Positions 25,222 to 33,037 of a DNA stretch of 64,000 nt are shown piece after piece; the stretch's first letter is position 1, and each line of letters opens with the position of its first letter. Both the position numbers and the translations under genes were made by a program. Source of the stretch: Leucobacter sp. Psy1 (GTDB taxonomy: Bacteria > Actinomycetota > Actinomycetes > Actinomycetales > Microbacteriaceae); assembly GCF_020096995.1 (NCBI RefSeq), contig NZ_CP083692.1:1674001-1738000 (forward strand), given 5' to 3'. The notes beneath the pieces are model-generated. The model was given only the letters and a program-made list of their open reading frames with translations, searched no databases and had not been told where the DNA came from.

Positions 25222-26424
25222 ATGCCTGCACAGACTCGCGCATCGCTGAGTGCCGCCGAAGCTCGTCGCGTCGCCTTGGCGGCGCAGGGGTTCACGAATG
25301 CACCTCGACTGCGACAGCGTCGTCCATTCGATCCGGCGCTCGAGCGCCTGCACGTTCTGCAGATCGATTCCGTCAACGTCTTTGCGCGCAGCCACCATTT
25401 GCCGGTCTTCTCCCGGCACGGCGAGTACGCACCCTCAGCGCTGGACGCCCACCTGTGGGAGAGCGGACGATTCACCGAGTACTGGGCGCACGAGGCCGCC
25501 TTCATTCCCGTCGAGGATCGACCGCTCTTCGGCTGGCGCATGGATGAGTACCGCGAACGGCATCGGCGAACCGGACGGGCCCACGAACTGGGTGCCGACC
25601 TCGAGCGCGTGCGCGCTCAGCTCCGGGCGGAGGGCCCCCAGTTCGTGGGCGAGCTCGAAGACGGCCCTTCGGGCACCCGTGGCCCCTGGTGGGACTGGAG
25701 CCATACGAAACGCGCGGTGGAGATGCTGTTCGCGACCGGTGAGGTCGCCGTCGCGGGCAGACGCTCCTTCCAGCGCCGATACGCGCTCGCAGAACACGTG
25801 CTGCCCCAGCGCGCGCTGGTGGCCCTCCCGCGGGAGGAGGCGCAGCGACGACTCGTGGAACGTGCAGCACAGTCGCTCGGTATCGGCACGCTCGCCGATC
25901 TGGCGGACTATCACCGCCTCAAGAGCACCGACGCAAGAGTCGCGGTGCGCGCGTTGGAAGCGGAGGGAATCCTGATCCCCGTGTCCGTGCGGGGATGGCG
26001 CAACGGTCGCGGCGACCCGGAACCCGCATGGATGCATCGCGAGGCCAGGACACCAGGCCGCCTCGCTCCCGATGCCCTGCTCACGCCCTTCGATCCGGTC
26101 GTCTGGTTCCGACCGCGCGCCGAGCGGATGTTCGATTTCCACTACCGCATCGAAATCTACACGCCGAAGGAGCAGCGGGTGTACGGCTACTATTGCTTGC
26201 CGCTCATGGTCGCCGGGCGGCTGGCGGGACGCATCGATCTGAAGGCCGACCGGCAGAACCGAGAGCTCCTGGTGCAGGCTGCGTGGCAGGAGCCCGGCGC
26301 GCCGGCCCGCACCCCCGAAACCGCGGCAGCCCTGCTGATGAGTGCTGCCCATTGGCAGGGTCTCGAACGGGTGCGCTGGACGGGAGCGGGGAACCTCCCG
26401 CTCCCCGGCGTCATCGTCGCGTGA
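25222..26424 (+). CDS. YcaQ/AlkX-like winged-helix DNA glycosylase
   Basis: A 400-residue member of the HTH_42 (AlkZ/YcaQ) family. The key motif is LHVLQIDSVNV at about residues 43-53, that is the Q-phi-D form that marks the AlkX/YcaQ branch, in contrast to Q-phi-Q in AlkZ. E. coli YcaQ removes alkylated bases and unhooks interstrand crosslinks, so a repair role is expected. Three winged-helix repeats would span about 10-350; WFRPRAERMFDFHYRIEIY is the conserved C-terminal core. It stands alone between two terminator-like sites. Confidence 0.82.
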   Translation: MPAQTRASLSAAEARRVALAAQGFTNAPRLRQRRPFDPALERLHVLQIDSVNVFARSHHLPVFSRHGEYAPSALDAHLWESGRFTEYWAHEAAFIPVEDRPLFGWRMDEYRERHRRTGRAHELGADLERVRAQLRAEGPQFVGELEDGPSGTRGPWWDWSHTKRAVEMLFATGEVAVAGRRSFQRRYALAEHVLPQRALVALPREEAQRRLVERAAQSLGIGTLADLADYHRLKSTDARVAVRALEAEGILIPVSVRGWRNGRGDPEPAWMHREARTPGRLAPDALLTPFDPVVWFRPRAERMFDFHYRIEIYTPKEQRVYGYYCLPLMVAGRLAGRIDLKADRQNRELLVQAAWQEPGAPARTPETAAALLMSAAHWQGLERVRWTGAGNLPLPGVIVA

Positions 26425-26509
26425 GCTCCCGATCGACCTCTTCGGGCACGACGCATCGCGCGTCTGCGGTTGCCGGGCCCGTGCTGCGAGCGAACTTTTT
26501 TCGCGGCCC

Positions 26510-26536
26510 TGTCGATCTCGTCGAGTCCCGTGCGTC
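26510..26536 (+). promoter_or_regulatory. ECF42-type promoter of the YCII-sigma operon
   Basis: TGTCGA at 26510-26515, a 17 nt spacer, then CGTC at 26533-26536, 80 bp before the YCII start. From memory, the published ECF42 target motif has TGTCGA at -35 and CG(A/T)C at -10. The match therefore suggests autoregulation by the sigma factor encoded downstream. Confidence 0.6.
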
Positions 26537-26615
26537 ATGATGGTGTCGGGCCACTCGGTTCGACATCACACCCCTCTCGGCGACGCAGCCGGAGCGGAAG
26601 ATGCGAGGAGGAATC

Positions 26616-26963
26616 ATGAAGTACGCGCTCATGCTCATGGGCCACGTCAACGATCCGGCGTGCGGCGAGGAGGGCGGGGCGAGTCCCGAAGAGTTCTTCG
26701 CCTTCGACCAGGAGATCACTGCCGCCGGGGTCGTGGTGTCGTCATTCGCACTTGAGGATCCGGATCAGACGGTGATTGTCAGGAGCGACGATCAGGGGGA
26801 CCGCATGGTCACGTCTGGTCCGTTCGCCGAGGTGCAGGAGTTCGTCGGCGGGGGATACATCATCGATGTCCCGAACGTCGATGAAGCCATCGCCTGGGCG
26901 CGCAAGAGCCCCGCTTCGGCGCCGGGCGGGCACGTCGAAATTCGCCCCCTCGCCCCGTACTGA
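26616..26963 (+). CDS. YCII-related (DGPF-type) protein
   Basis: A 115-residue YCII-domain protein (MKYALMLMGHV), with the DGPF-like stretch TSGPFAEVQEFVGGGYIIDV at about 69-88 and RPLAPY at the C-terminus. The biochemical activity of the family is not settled. The ATG at 26616 has AGGAGGA; an upstream ATG at 26601 lacks a good ribosome-binding site. It lies 3 bp before an ECF42 sigma gene; genes for DGPF/YCII proteins are the standard targets of ECF42 sigma factors. Confidence 0.85.
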   Translation: MKYALMLMGHVNDPACGEEGGASPEEFFAFDQEITAAGVVVSSFALEDPDQTVIVRSDDQGDRMVTSGPFAEVQEFVGGGYIIDVPNVDEAIAWARKSPASAPGGHVEIRPLAPY

Positions 26964-26966
26964 GTC

Positions 26967-28292
26967 GTGGATCTTCTGAGCGGCCCGTCGGCGTCGGCGC
27001 ATCAGGCCGCCCGGCGGGCCGTCAGGGGGATCGACCGCGACGGCCGCGTCCGCATCCTCGCCGCCGTCGCACACCGTGTCGGCGACCTCGACCTGGCGGA
27101 AGACGCAACGCAGGAGGCGCTCCTCCAAGCGTTGAGAACGTGGCCGGAGACCGGAGTGCCCAGGTCGCCGTTGGCGTGGCTCACGACGACGGCGAAGCGG
27201 AAAGCGCTCGACGTGGTGCGACGAGAGCAGGTCCTGGCGCGCAAGCTCGTGCGGCACGGGCGCGCATCCGAACGCGACCCGGCTCCCGCCGGGCTGGATG
27301 ACCCCGCTGAGCAGCATCCGCCCGACGGGCTCGACGACGACCGTCTCGGTCTCTTCTTCGCCTGCGCGCACCCGGTACTGAAGCTCGAAGACCGATTGGC
27401 GCTCACCCTCCGTTTCGTCGCGGGACTCGACTCTGTCGCCGTCGCCCACGCGCTGCTCTTTCCGCTGCCCACCCTGCAGCAGCGTCTGGTCCGCGCCAAG
27501 CGCCGCATTCGCACGCTCGGCGTGCCCTTCACAGCCCCTGCACGGGAGCACCTCGCCGAGCGGCTCACCGATGTGCAGCGCGTCATCTATCTGCTCTACT
27601 CCGAGGGTTTCGCGCGTTCGACGGGAGACGTGCACACCCGAGACGACCTCACCACAGAAGCGATCCGGCTGACACGGGTGCTCCACGAGCTCGTGCCGGC
27701 AACTGCAGAAGTCATGGGAATGCTCGGCCTCCTCCTGCTCACCGAGGCGCGCCGACCGTCACGGATCGACCCGTCGGGGGCGCCGATCCCTCTCGCCGCC
27801 CAGGATCGAACCAGATGGGACCAGCGGCTCATCTCCGAGGGCATATCGCTCACCGAGGCAGCCGCGTCATCGCCGCAGGCTGCCGGATACACGATCCAGG
27901 CTGCCATCGCCGCGGTGCACGCCGAGGCCACGCACTTCGACGCGACCGACTGGGCGCAGATCGCGGTGCTCTATCGGCTCCTGGAGGCGCACGAACCAGG
28001 CCCGGTCGTCCGGTTGGGCCGCGCTGTGGCCCTCGGCAAGGCGCACGGACCGAAAGCAGGGATCCGCCACCTCGACGCACTTGCCGGGGATCCCGTGCTC
28101 GACCGGCTCCGTGCCTTCCACATCGCCCGCGCGGTGACCCTCGAGGCGCTCAAGGACGGTCCCGGCGCTGCCGAGGCCTATCGCCTGGCGCTCTCGGTGC
28201 CGGGTAACACCGCCGAGGACAACTATCTCACTGCCGCCCTTGCGGGCGTGGAGGCGCCTGCCGGGGATCCGGATGTCAGACCCCCGGAGTAG
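26967..28292 (+). CDS. ECF42-group RNA polymerase sigma factor
   Basis: A 441-residue sigma factor. Region 2 is at about 30-95 ([18 protein letters not shown]), region 4 is at about 135-190 ([18 protein letters not shown] then [12 protein letters not shown]). A C-terminal extension of about 240 residues, TPR-like with [13 protein letters not shown], is the hallmark of ECF42 and is required for activity in studied members. No anti-sigma gene is adjacent. The GTG start is 3 nt after the YCII stop. It should drive its own promoter at 26510. The inducing signal is unknown. Confidence 0.88.
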   Translation: MDLLSGPSASAHQAARRAVRGIDRDGRVRILAAVAHRVGDLDLAEDATQEALLQALRTWPETGVPRSPLAWLTTTAKRKALDVVRREQVLARKLVRHGRASERDPAPAGLDDPAEQHPPDGLDDDRLGLFFACAHPVLKLEDRLALTLRFVAGLDSVAVAHALLFPLPTLQQRLVRAKRRIRTLGVPFTAPAREHLAERLTDVQRVIYLLYSEGFARSTGDVHTRDDLTTEAIRLTRVLHELVPATAEVMGMLGLLLLTEARRPSRIDPSGAPIPLAAQDRTRWDQRLISEGISLTEAAASSPQAAGYTIQAAIAAVHAEATHFDATDWAQIAVLYRLLEAHEPGPVVRLGRAVALGKAHGPKAGIRHLDALAGDPVLDRLRAFHIARAVTLEALKDGPGAAEAYRLALSVPGNTAEDNYLTAALAGVEAPAGDPDVRPPE

Positions 28293-28302
28293 GCTCGTTC
28301 CT
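28290..28302 (+). promoter_or_regulatory. Leaderless promoter -10 of uvrB
   Basis: TAGGCT (28290-28295), overlapping the stop codon of the sigma gene, is 7 nt before the uvrB ATG at 28303. Confidence 0.48.
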
Positions 28303-30387
28303 ATGGAACCGACCCGCAGCGTCCGCCCCTTCGAAGTGGTGTCAGAGTACGAGCCCAGCGGCGATCAGCCCGCCGCCATCGAGGAGCTCGCGAAGCGCAT
28401 CAACGCCGGTGAAACCGACATCGTCCTCCTCGGTGCCACCGGTACGGGCAAGTCCGCCACCACCGCATGGCTCATCGAGGCCATCCAGCGCCCCACCCTC
28501 ATCCTCGCGCACAACAAGACCCTGGCGGCCCAGCTCGCGAGCGAGTTCCGGCAGCTCATGCCGAACAACGCCGTTGAGTACTTCGTCAGCTACTACGACT
28601 ACTACCAGCCGGAAGCCTACGTGCCGCAGACGGACACCTTCATCGAGAAAGACTCCTCGGTCAACGCCGAAGTCGAGCGACTGCGCCACTCGACGACGAA
28701 CTCGCTGCTGAGCCGGCGCGATGTCGTCGTGGTCTCAACCGTCTCCTGCATCTACGGCCTCGGCAAACCCGAGGAGTACTACGAGGCGATGGTGCCGCTC
28801 ATCGTCGGCGACCGGATCGACCGAGACGTGCTCCTCAGGCGGTTCGTCGACATGCAGTACCAGCGGAACGATATCGAATTCGTTCGCGGCAACTTCCGCG
28901 TGCGCGGGGACACCGTCGAGATCATCCCGATGTACGAGGAACTCGCGATCCGCATCGAATTCTTCGGCGACGAGATCGAGTCCCTCTACTACCTCCACCC
29001 CCTGACCGGTGAGGCGATCAAGCAGGTCGACACGGTTTCGGTGTTCCCCGGATCGCACTACGTGGCCAGTCGGCAGGTGATGAATCGTGCCATGGGCAGC
29101 ATCGGCGAAGAGCTCGATCAGCGACTCGCCGAGCTGAAACAGCAGAACAAGCTCGTCGAAGAGCAGCGCCTGCGCATGCGCACCACATTCGACCTCGAAA
29201 TGATGGAGCAGATCGGCTTCTGCTCCGGCATCGAGAACTACTCCCGCCACATCGACGGCCGGGCGCCGGGGGAGGCCCCGCACTGCCTGCTCGACTACTT
29301 CCCCGACGACTTCGTCGTCGTCATCGACGAGTCCCACGCCACTGTTCCGCAGATCGGGGCGATGTTCGAGGGCGATGCTTCGCGCAAGCGCACCCTCGTC
29401 GACCACGGATTCCGCCTTCCCAGCGCGCTCGACAACCGCCCCCTCAAATTCGGCGAGTTCAAGGACCGCGTCGGGCAGACCGTCTACCTTTCGGCGACAC
29501 CGGGTTCGTACGAACTCGAGCGCGCAGACGGAGTCGTCGAGCAGATCATCCGCCCGACGGGTCTCATCGACCCCGAAATCGTCGTCAAGCCCAGCAAGGG
29601 GCAGATCGACGACCTCCTCGAAGAGGTCAGAGCGCGTGCCGAGCGCGACGAACGCGTCCTCGTCACCACGCTCACGAAGAAGATGGCCGAGCAGCTCACC
29701 ACCTTCATGGAGGAAGCCGGGGTCCGCGTACGCTACCTGCACTCCGACGTCGACACCCTCAAGCGCGTTGAACTTCTCACCGAACTTCGCGCAGGCGTCT
29801 ACGACGTCCTCATCGGCATCAACCTGCTGCGCGAGGGCCTCGACCTGCCCGAGGTCTCACTCGTCTCGATCCTCGACGCCGACAAGGAAGGCTTCCTGCG
29901 CTCCTCCACGTCGCTCATCCAGACGATCGGACGAGCCGCCCGCAACGTCTCCGGCCAGGTCCACATGTACGCCGACACCGTCACCCGATCCATGCAGGCG
30001 GCGATCGACGAGACCAACCGTCGACGCGAGATCCAGATCGCGTACAACACGGAGCACGGCATCGACCCCACACCGCTGCGCAAAAAGATCGGTGACATCA
30101 CCGAAATGCTCGCGCGCGAGGCCGCCGACACGGACGAAGTACTCGGATCGCGTACCAAGTCCGGTCAGAAGGGTTCCACGCAGCGCGCCAAGGGCAAGGC
30201 CTCACAACGCAGCGGAGCCATTGCAGAAGAAGGGGCCGCCCAGCTCGAAGAACTCGTCGCGGACCTCACTCAGCAGATGCTCGCCGCCTCCGAGGAGCTC
30301 AAATTCGAGCTCGCCGCACGCCTGCGCGACGAGGTCGCCGACCTCAAGCGCGAACTGCGCAGCATGGACGCCGCCGGCCATCGGTAG
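28303..30387 (+). CDS. uvrB: UvrABC excinuclease subunit B
   Basis: The damage-verifying helicase-like subunit of nucleotide excision repair, 694 aa. Walker [12 protein letters not shown] is near residue 45. The beta-hairpin region [22 protein letters not shown] is characteristic, as are the DESHAT motif II and the C-terminal UVR domain ([23 protein letters not shown]) that binds UvrC. The ATG at 28303 is preferred because of the adjacent -10 and the conserved beginning [19 protein letters not shown]. uvrA and uvrC are encoded 2.6 kb downstream. Confidence 0.96.
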   Translation: MEPTRSVRPFEVVSEYEPSGDQPAAIEELAKRINAGETDIVLLGATGTGKSATTAWLIEAIQRPTLILAHNKTLAAQLASEFRQLMPNNAVEYFVSYYDYYQPEAYVPQTDTFIEKDSSVNAEVERLRHSTTNSLLSRRDVVVVSTVSCIYGLGKPEEYYEAMVPLIVGDRIDRDVLLRRFVDMQYQRNDIEFVRGNFRVRGDTVEIIPMYEELAIRIEFFGDEIESLYYLHPLTGEAIKQVDTVSVFPGSHYVASRQVMNRAMGSIGEELDQRLAELKQQNKLVEEQRLRMRTTFDLEMMEQIGFCSGIENYSRHIDGRAPGEAPHCLLDYFPDDFVVVIDESHATVPQIGAMFEGDASRKRTLVDHGFRLPSALDNRPLKFGEFKDRVGQTVYLSATPGSYELERADGVVEQIIRPTGLIDPEIVVKPSKGQIDDLLEEVRARAERDERVLVTTLTKKMAEQLTTFMEEAGVRVRYLHSDVDTLKRVELLTELRAGVYDVLIGINLLREGLDLPEVSLVSILDADKEGFLRSSTSLIQTIGRAARNVSGQVHMYADTVTRSMQAAIDETNRRREIQIAYNTEHGIDPTPLRKKIGDITEMLAREAADTDEVLGSRTKSGQKGSTQRAKGKASQRSGAIAEEGAAQLEELVADLTQQMLAASEELKFELAARLRDEVADLKRELRSMDAAGHR

Positions 30388-30413
30388 CCAGCGTGCTCGC
30401 GTGCTCGCGTGCG

Positions 30414-30572
30414 TTCACGTTCCGCTCGGTTTCCACGCTCGGCTCGATCGACACGCCGAACAGGACCGAGCGGAGCCTCAATATCGAGCGGAACGTGAAT
30501 GGCCGCGGACTGAGCAGGGCAGCACGTGAATGGCCGCGGACGGAGCGGAACGTGAACGACCGCGGGCTGCAC
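30414..30572. repeat. Intergenic repeat cluster: three tandem imperfect units plus an inverted copy
   Basis: Three units built on ACGTGAATGGCCGCGGAC occur at about 30492-30515, 30522-30546 and 30550-30572 (the last diverged to GTGAACGACCGCGGGC). Two are preceded by GAGCGGA. The inverted partner TTCACGTTCCGCTCGG is at 30414-30429, complementary to 30485-30499. The cluster fills the gap between uvrB and the convergent molybdoenzyme gene. It could form alternative hairpins and act as a bidirectional terminator, or be a mobile palindromic element. Confidence 0.65.
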
Positions 30573-30586
30573 CCCGGTCGCTCGGG

Positions 30587-32956
30587 TCATGAAGAGCGAG
30601 GGGTCTGTGGAGCCGACCCTGAGACACCTCGTGGCACCTCGGCGGTCACCGTGACCGGCGCGGCGGTGCCCGTGAAGCGCTCCACCTCGACGAGGGCGGT
30701 TTGAGCAGACGATCCCTGTCCGAGTTTCGATGTGCCCTGATCGCGGGTGAGCACGTTCGGGTTGCCGTGGACCTCGAGCGGGTTCGCGCCACGGCCGAGC
30801 GCCCCGGCACCGCCCGCAGCGGCTTCGTACCAGGCACCCGTCGACAGTTGGATCACTCCGGGGCGTACGGCATCGCTCACCACGGCCCCGGCGAGGCAGA
30901 TTCCACGATCGTTGCGGAGCAGAACGGTGTCGCCGTCCGTGATTCCGCGCTCGGCGGCGTCCTGGGGGTTGAGTCGGCACGGCTCCCGACCGGCTACCTT
31001 CGCCGACTGAGCGGGAGCTGCCATGTCGAGCTGGCTGTGCAATCGGTGGGCTGGCTGGTTGGAGATGAGATGCAACGGGTACCTCGCTGTTGCTGGAGAG
31101 CCGAGCCACTCAGCGGGCTCCAGCCAGGTCGGGTGTCCGGGGCAGTCGTCGTAGCCGAATCCGGAGACGACGTCTGAGAAGAGTTCGATGCGCCCGGACG
31201 GCGTGTGGAGAGGATGGGCTTCGGGATCCTCACGGAACTCCTGGAACAGCACGAAACTGTTCCGTTCGATCTCTACCGCGCCGCGCGCCCAGAAGTCCTC
31301 GAACGACGGCAGGTCGACGCCCTGCGCCGCCGCGTCGCCACGGGTGGTCTCGTAGAGACGACTGATCCAGCCCATCTCGTCCAGGTCTTCGGTGAATGCG
31401 CGGCGAACGCCGAGCCGTTCGGCGAGGGCGGCGAAGATCTCGAAGTCGTTGCGGGCCTCGTGCTGCGGTTCGACCGCCCTGCGCATCGCGACGATCGCGG
31501 AGTCCTGTGCGGCCGCACCGATGTCGTTGCGTTCCAGGGTCGTGGTCGCCGGGAGGACGATGTCGGCGTGCCGCGCGGTCGCCGTCCACCAGGGCTCGTG
31601 GACGACGACGGTCTCGGGTCTCCGCCATCCGCTGATCAACCGGTTCAGGTCCTGGTGATGGTGGAAGGGGTTGCCGCCGGCCCAGTACACGAGCCTGATG
31701 TCGGGGTACTCCCTCCGCTGGCCGTTGAAGTCGTACGACCCGCCAGGATTGAGGAGCATGTCCGCCATGCGCGCAGCCGGAATCGCGGTGCGCGTAGCAT
31801 TCACGCCCGCCGGTAGCACGGGAGCGGGGAAGGGGTATCGCGGCTGCCCGGTCGTTCCGGTCGATCCGTAGGCGAACCCGAAGCCGCCTCCCGGAACCCC
31901 GATCTGACCGAGCGCCGCGGCCAGCGCGATCGCCGCCCAGTAGGTCTGCTCGCCGTGGTCGCCGCGCTGCAGCGACCAGCTCACCGAGATCATGGTGCGC
32001 TGGGAGACCATACGCCGCGCGAGATCACGGATCACGTCAGCGTCGAGACCCACGATCTCTTCGGCCCACGTCGCGCTCTTCGGAGTTCCGTCGCCCTCGC
32101 CGAGCAAGTACGACGCGAATCGTTTCCACCCGACGCAGTACCTGTCGAGGAACGCGGCATCGTGCAGCCCCTCGTCGAGCAGCGTGTGGGTGAGCGCCAG
32201 CATCATCGCGGTGTCGGTTCCTGGCCTGGGCGCGAGCCACTCGGCGCGAGCCTCGGGCGGAGCGTCGTCGCGCAACGGCGACACCGATACGAAGCGGGTA
32301 CCGTTCTCAGCGATCCGCGACACCCACTGGCGTGCCGTGTGCTGCGTGATACCGCCTGACTCGAGCTGCGTGTTCTTCAGCGGCAGTCCGCCGAACAGCA
32401 CCCACAGGTCGGTCTCGCGCTCGAGCACATCCCAGCTCGTGGTCCTTCCTGACGCCAGAGCGGCGGAGCCGACGATGTGGGGCAGGATCGCGGCCGCGGC
32501 GCCGAAGCTGTAGTTGCCGATCTGATCGGTGTGCCCGCCGATCGTGTTCAGGAACCGATGCAGCTGCGTCCGCGCGTGATGGAATCGGCCGGCACTCGAC
32601 CACCCGTAGGAACCACCGAAGATCGACGCGTTCCCGTGCAGCCGGCGGACGCGTTCCAGTTCTCCCGACACGAGGTCGAGAGCCTCGTCCCACGAGACCT
32701 CGACGAATGCGTCGTGCCCCCGAAGTTCGGTGCGCGGATCCTCACCCGTGCGCTGAGCGCGCAGCCAGCTCTCGCGGACGGCTGGGCGCCGCACCCGCAC
32801 CCGCGAGTGGAAAGCATCGGGGATCCCGTGCACCAGCGGTGACGGATCGGGATCGGGGGAGTGCGGCTCGATCCCGACGAGCGTCCCCTGATCCACCAGG
32901 GCCTGAAAGCGCCCCCAGTGCGAGCTGTGCGGGACGCTGCTCGGGGAGGCGTTCAT
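30587..32956 (-). CDS. Cytoplasmic molybdopterin oxidoreductase, BisC/TorZ type
   Basis: A 789-residue DMSO-reductase-family enzyme containing bis-MGD molybdenum. The typical SYGWSSAGRFHH is at about 116-127, with Ser121 as probable Mo ligand. No N-terminal 4Fe-4S cysteine motif and no twin-arginine signal are present, so it is a cytoplasmic single-subunit reductase like biotin or methionine sulfoxide reductase BisC. The electron donor and substrate cannot be deduced; S- or N-oxide reduction is likely. No cofactor-biosynthesis or chaperone gene is nearby. Divergent from uvrA; convergent with uvrB. Confidence 0.85.
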   Translation of the reverse strand: MNASPSSVPHSSHWGRFQALVDQGTLVGIEPHSPDPDPSPLVHGIPDAFHSRVRVRRPAVRESWLRAQRTGEDPRTELRGHDAFVEVSWDEALDLVSGELERVRRLHGNASIFGGSYGWSSAGRFHHARTQLHRFLNTIGGHTDQIGNYSFGAAAAILPHIVGSAALASGRTTSWDVLERETDLWVLFGGLPLKNTQLESGGITQHTARQWVSRIAENGTRFVSVSPLRDDAPPEARAEWLAPRPGTDTAMMLALTHTLLDEGLHDAAFLDRYCVGWKRFASYLLGEGDGTPKSATWAEEIVGLDADVIRDLARRMVSQRTMISVSWSLQRGDHGEQTYWAAIALAAALGQIGVPGGGFGFAYGSTGTTGQPRYPFPAPVLPAGVNATRTAIPAARMADMLLNPGGSYDFNGQRREYPDIRLVYWAGGNPFHHHQDLNRLISGWRRPETVVVHEPWWTATARHADIVLPATTTLERNDIGAAAQDSAIVAMRRAVEPQHEARNDFEIFAALAERLGVRRAFTEDLDEMGWISRLYETTRGDAAAQGVDLPSFEDFWARGAVEIERNSFVLFQEFREDPEAHPLHTPSGRIELFSDVVSGFGYDDCPGHPTWLEPAEWLGSPATARYPLHLISNQPAHRLHSQLDMAAPAQSAKVAGREPCRLNPQDAAERGITDGDTVLLRNDRGICLAGAVVSDAVRPGVIQLSTGAWYEAAAGGAGALGRGANPLEVHGNPNVLTRDQGTSKLGQGSSAQTALVEVERFTGTAAPVTVTAEVPRGVSGSAPQTPRSS

Positions 32957-32968
32957 CCCCTCAGGCTA
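32957..32968 (-). promoter_or_regulatory. Leaderless promoter -10 of the molybdoenzyme gene
   Basis: TAGCCT (32968-32963 on minus) is 6 nt before the ATG at 32956. The six-base spacer GAGGGG could also act as a very close ribosome-binding site. Confidence 0.42.
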
Positions 32969-33002
32969 GCTGAACGCCACCTTCGATTCTTCGGACATAT
33001 AT

Positions 33003-33037
33003 TCGACTTCCCATCTCGGCTCGCGTAGAATGCACTG
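33003..33037 (+). promoter_or_regulatory. uvrA promoter, leaderless
   Basis: TCGACT (33003-33008), a 17 nt spacer and TAGAAT (33026-33031) end 6 nt before the GTG at 33038. No LexA-type SOS box (GAAC-N4-GTTC) was seen here. Confidence 0.52.

Noticed and set aside
33001-33037. SOS (LexA) box in front of uvrA
   Set aside because: No GAAC-N4-GTTC-like sequence was found between the molybdoenzyme gene and uvrA.
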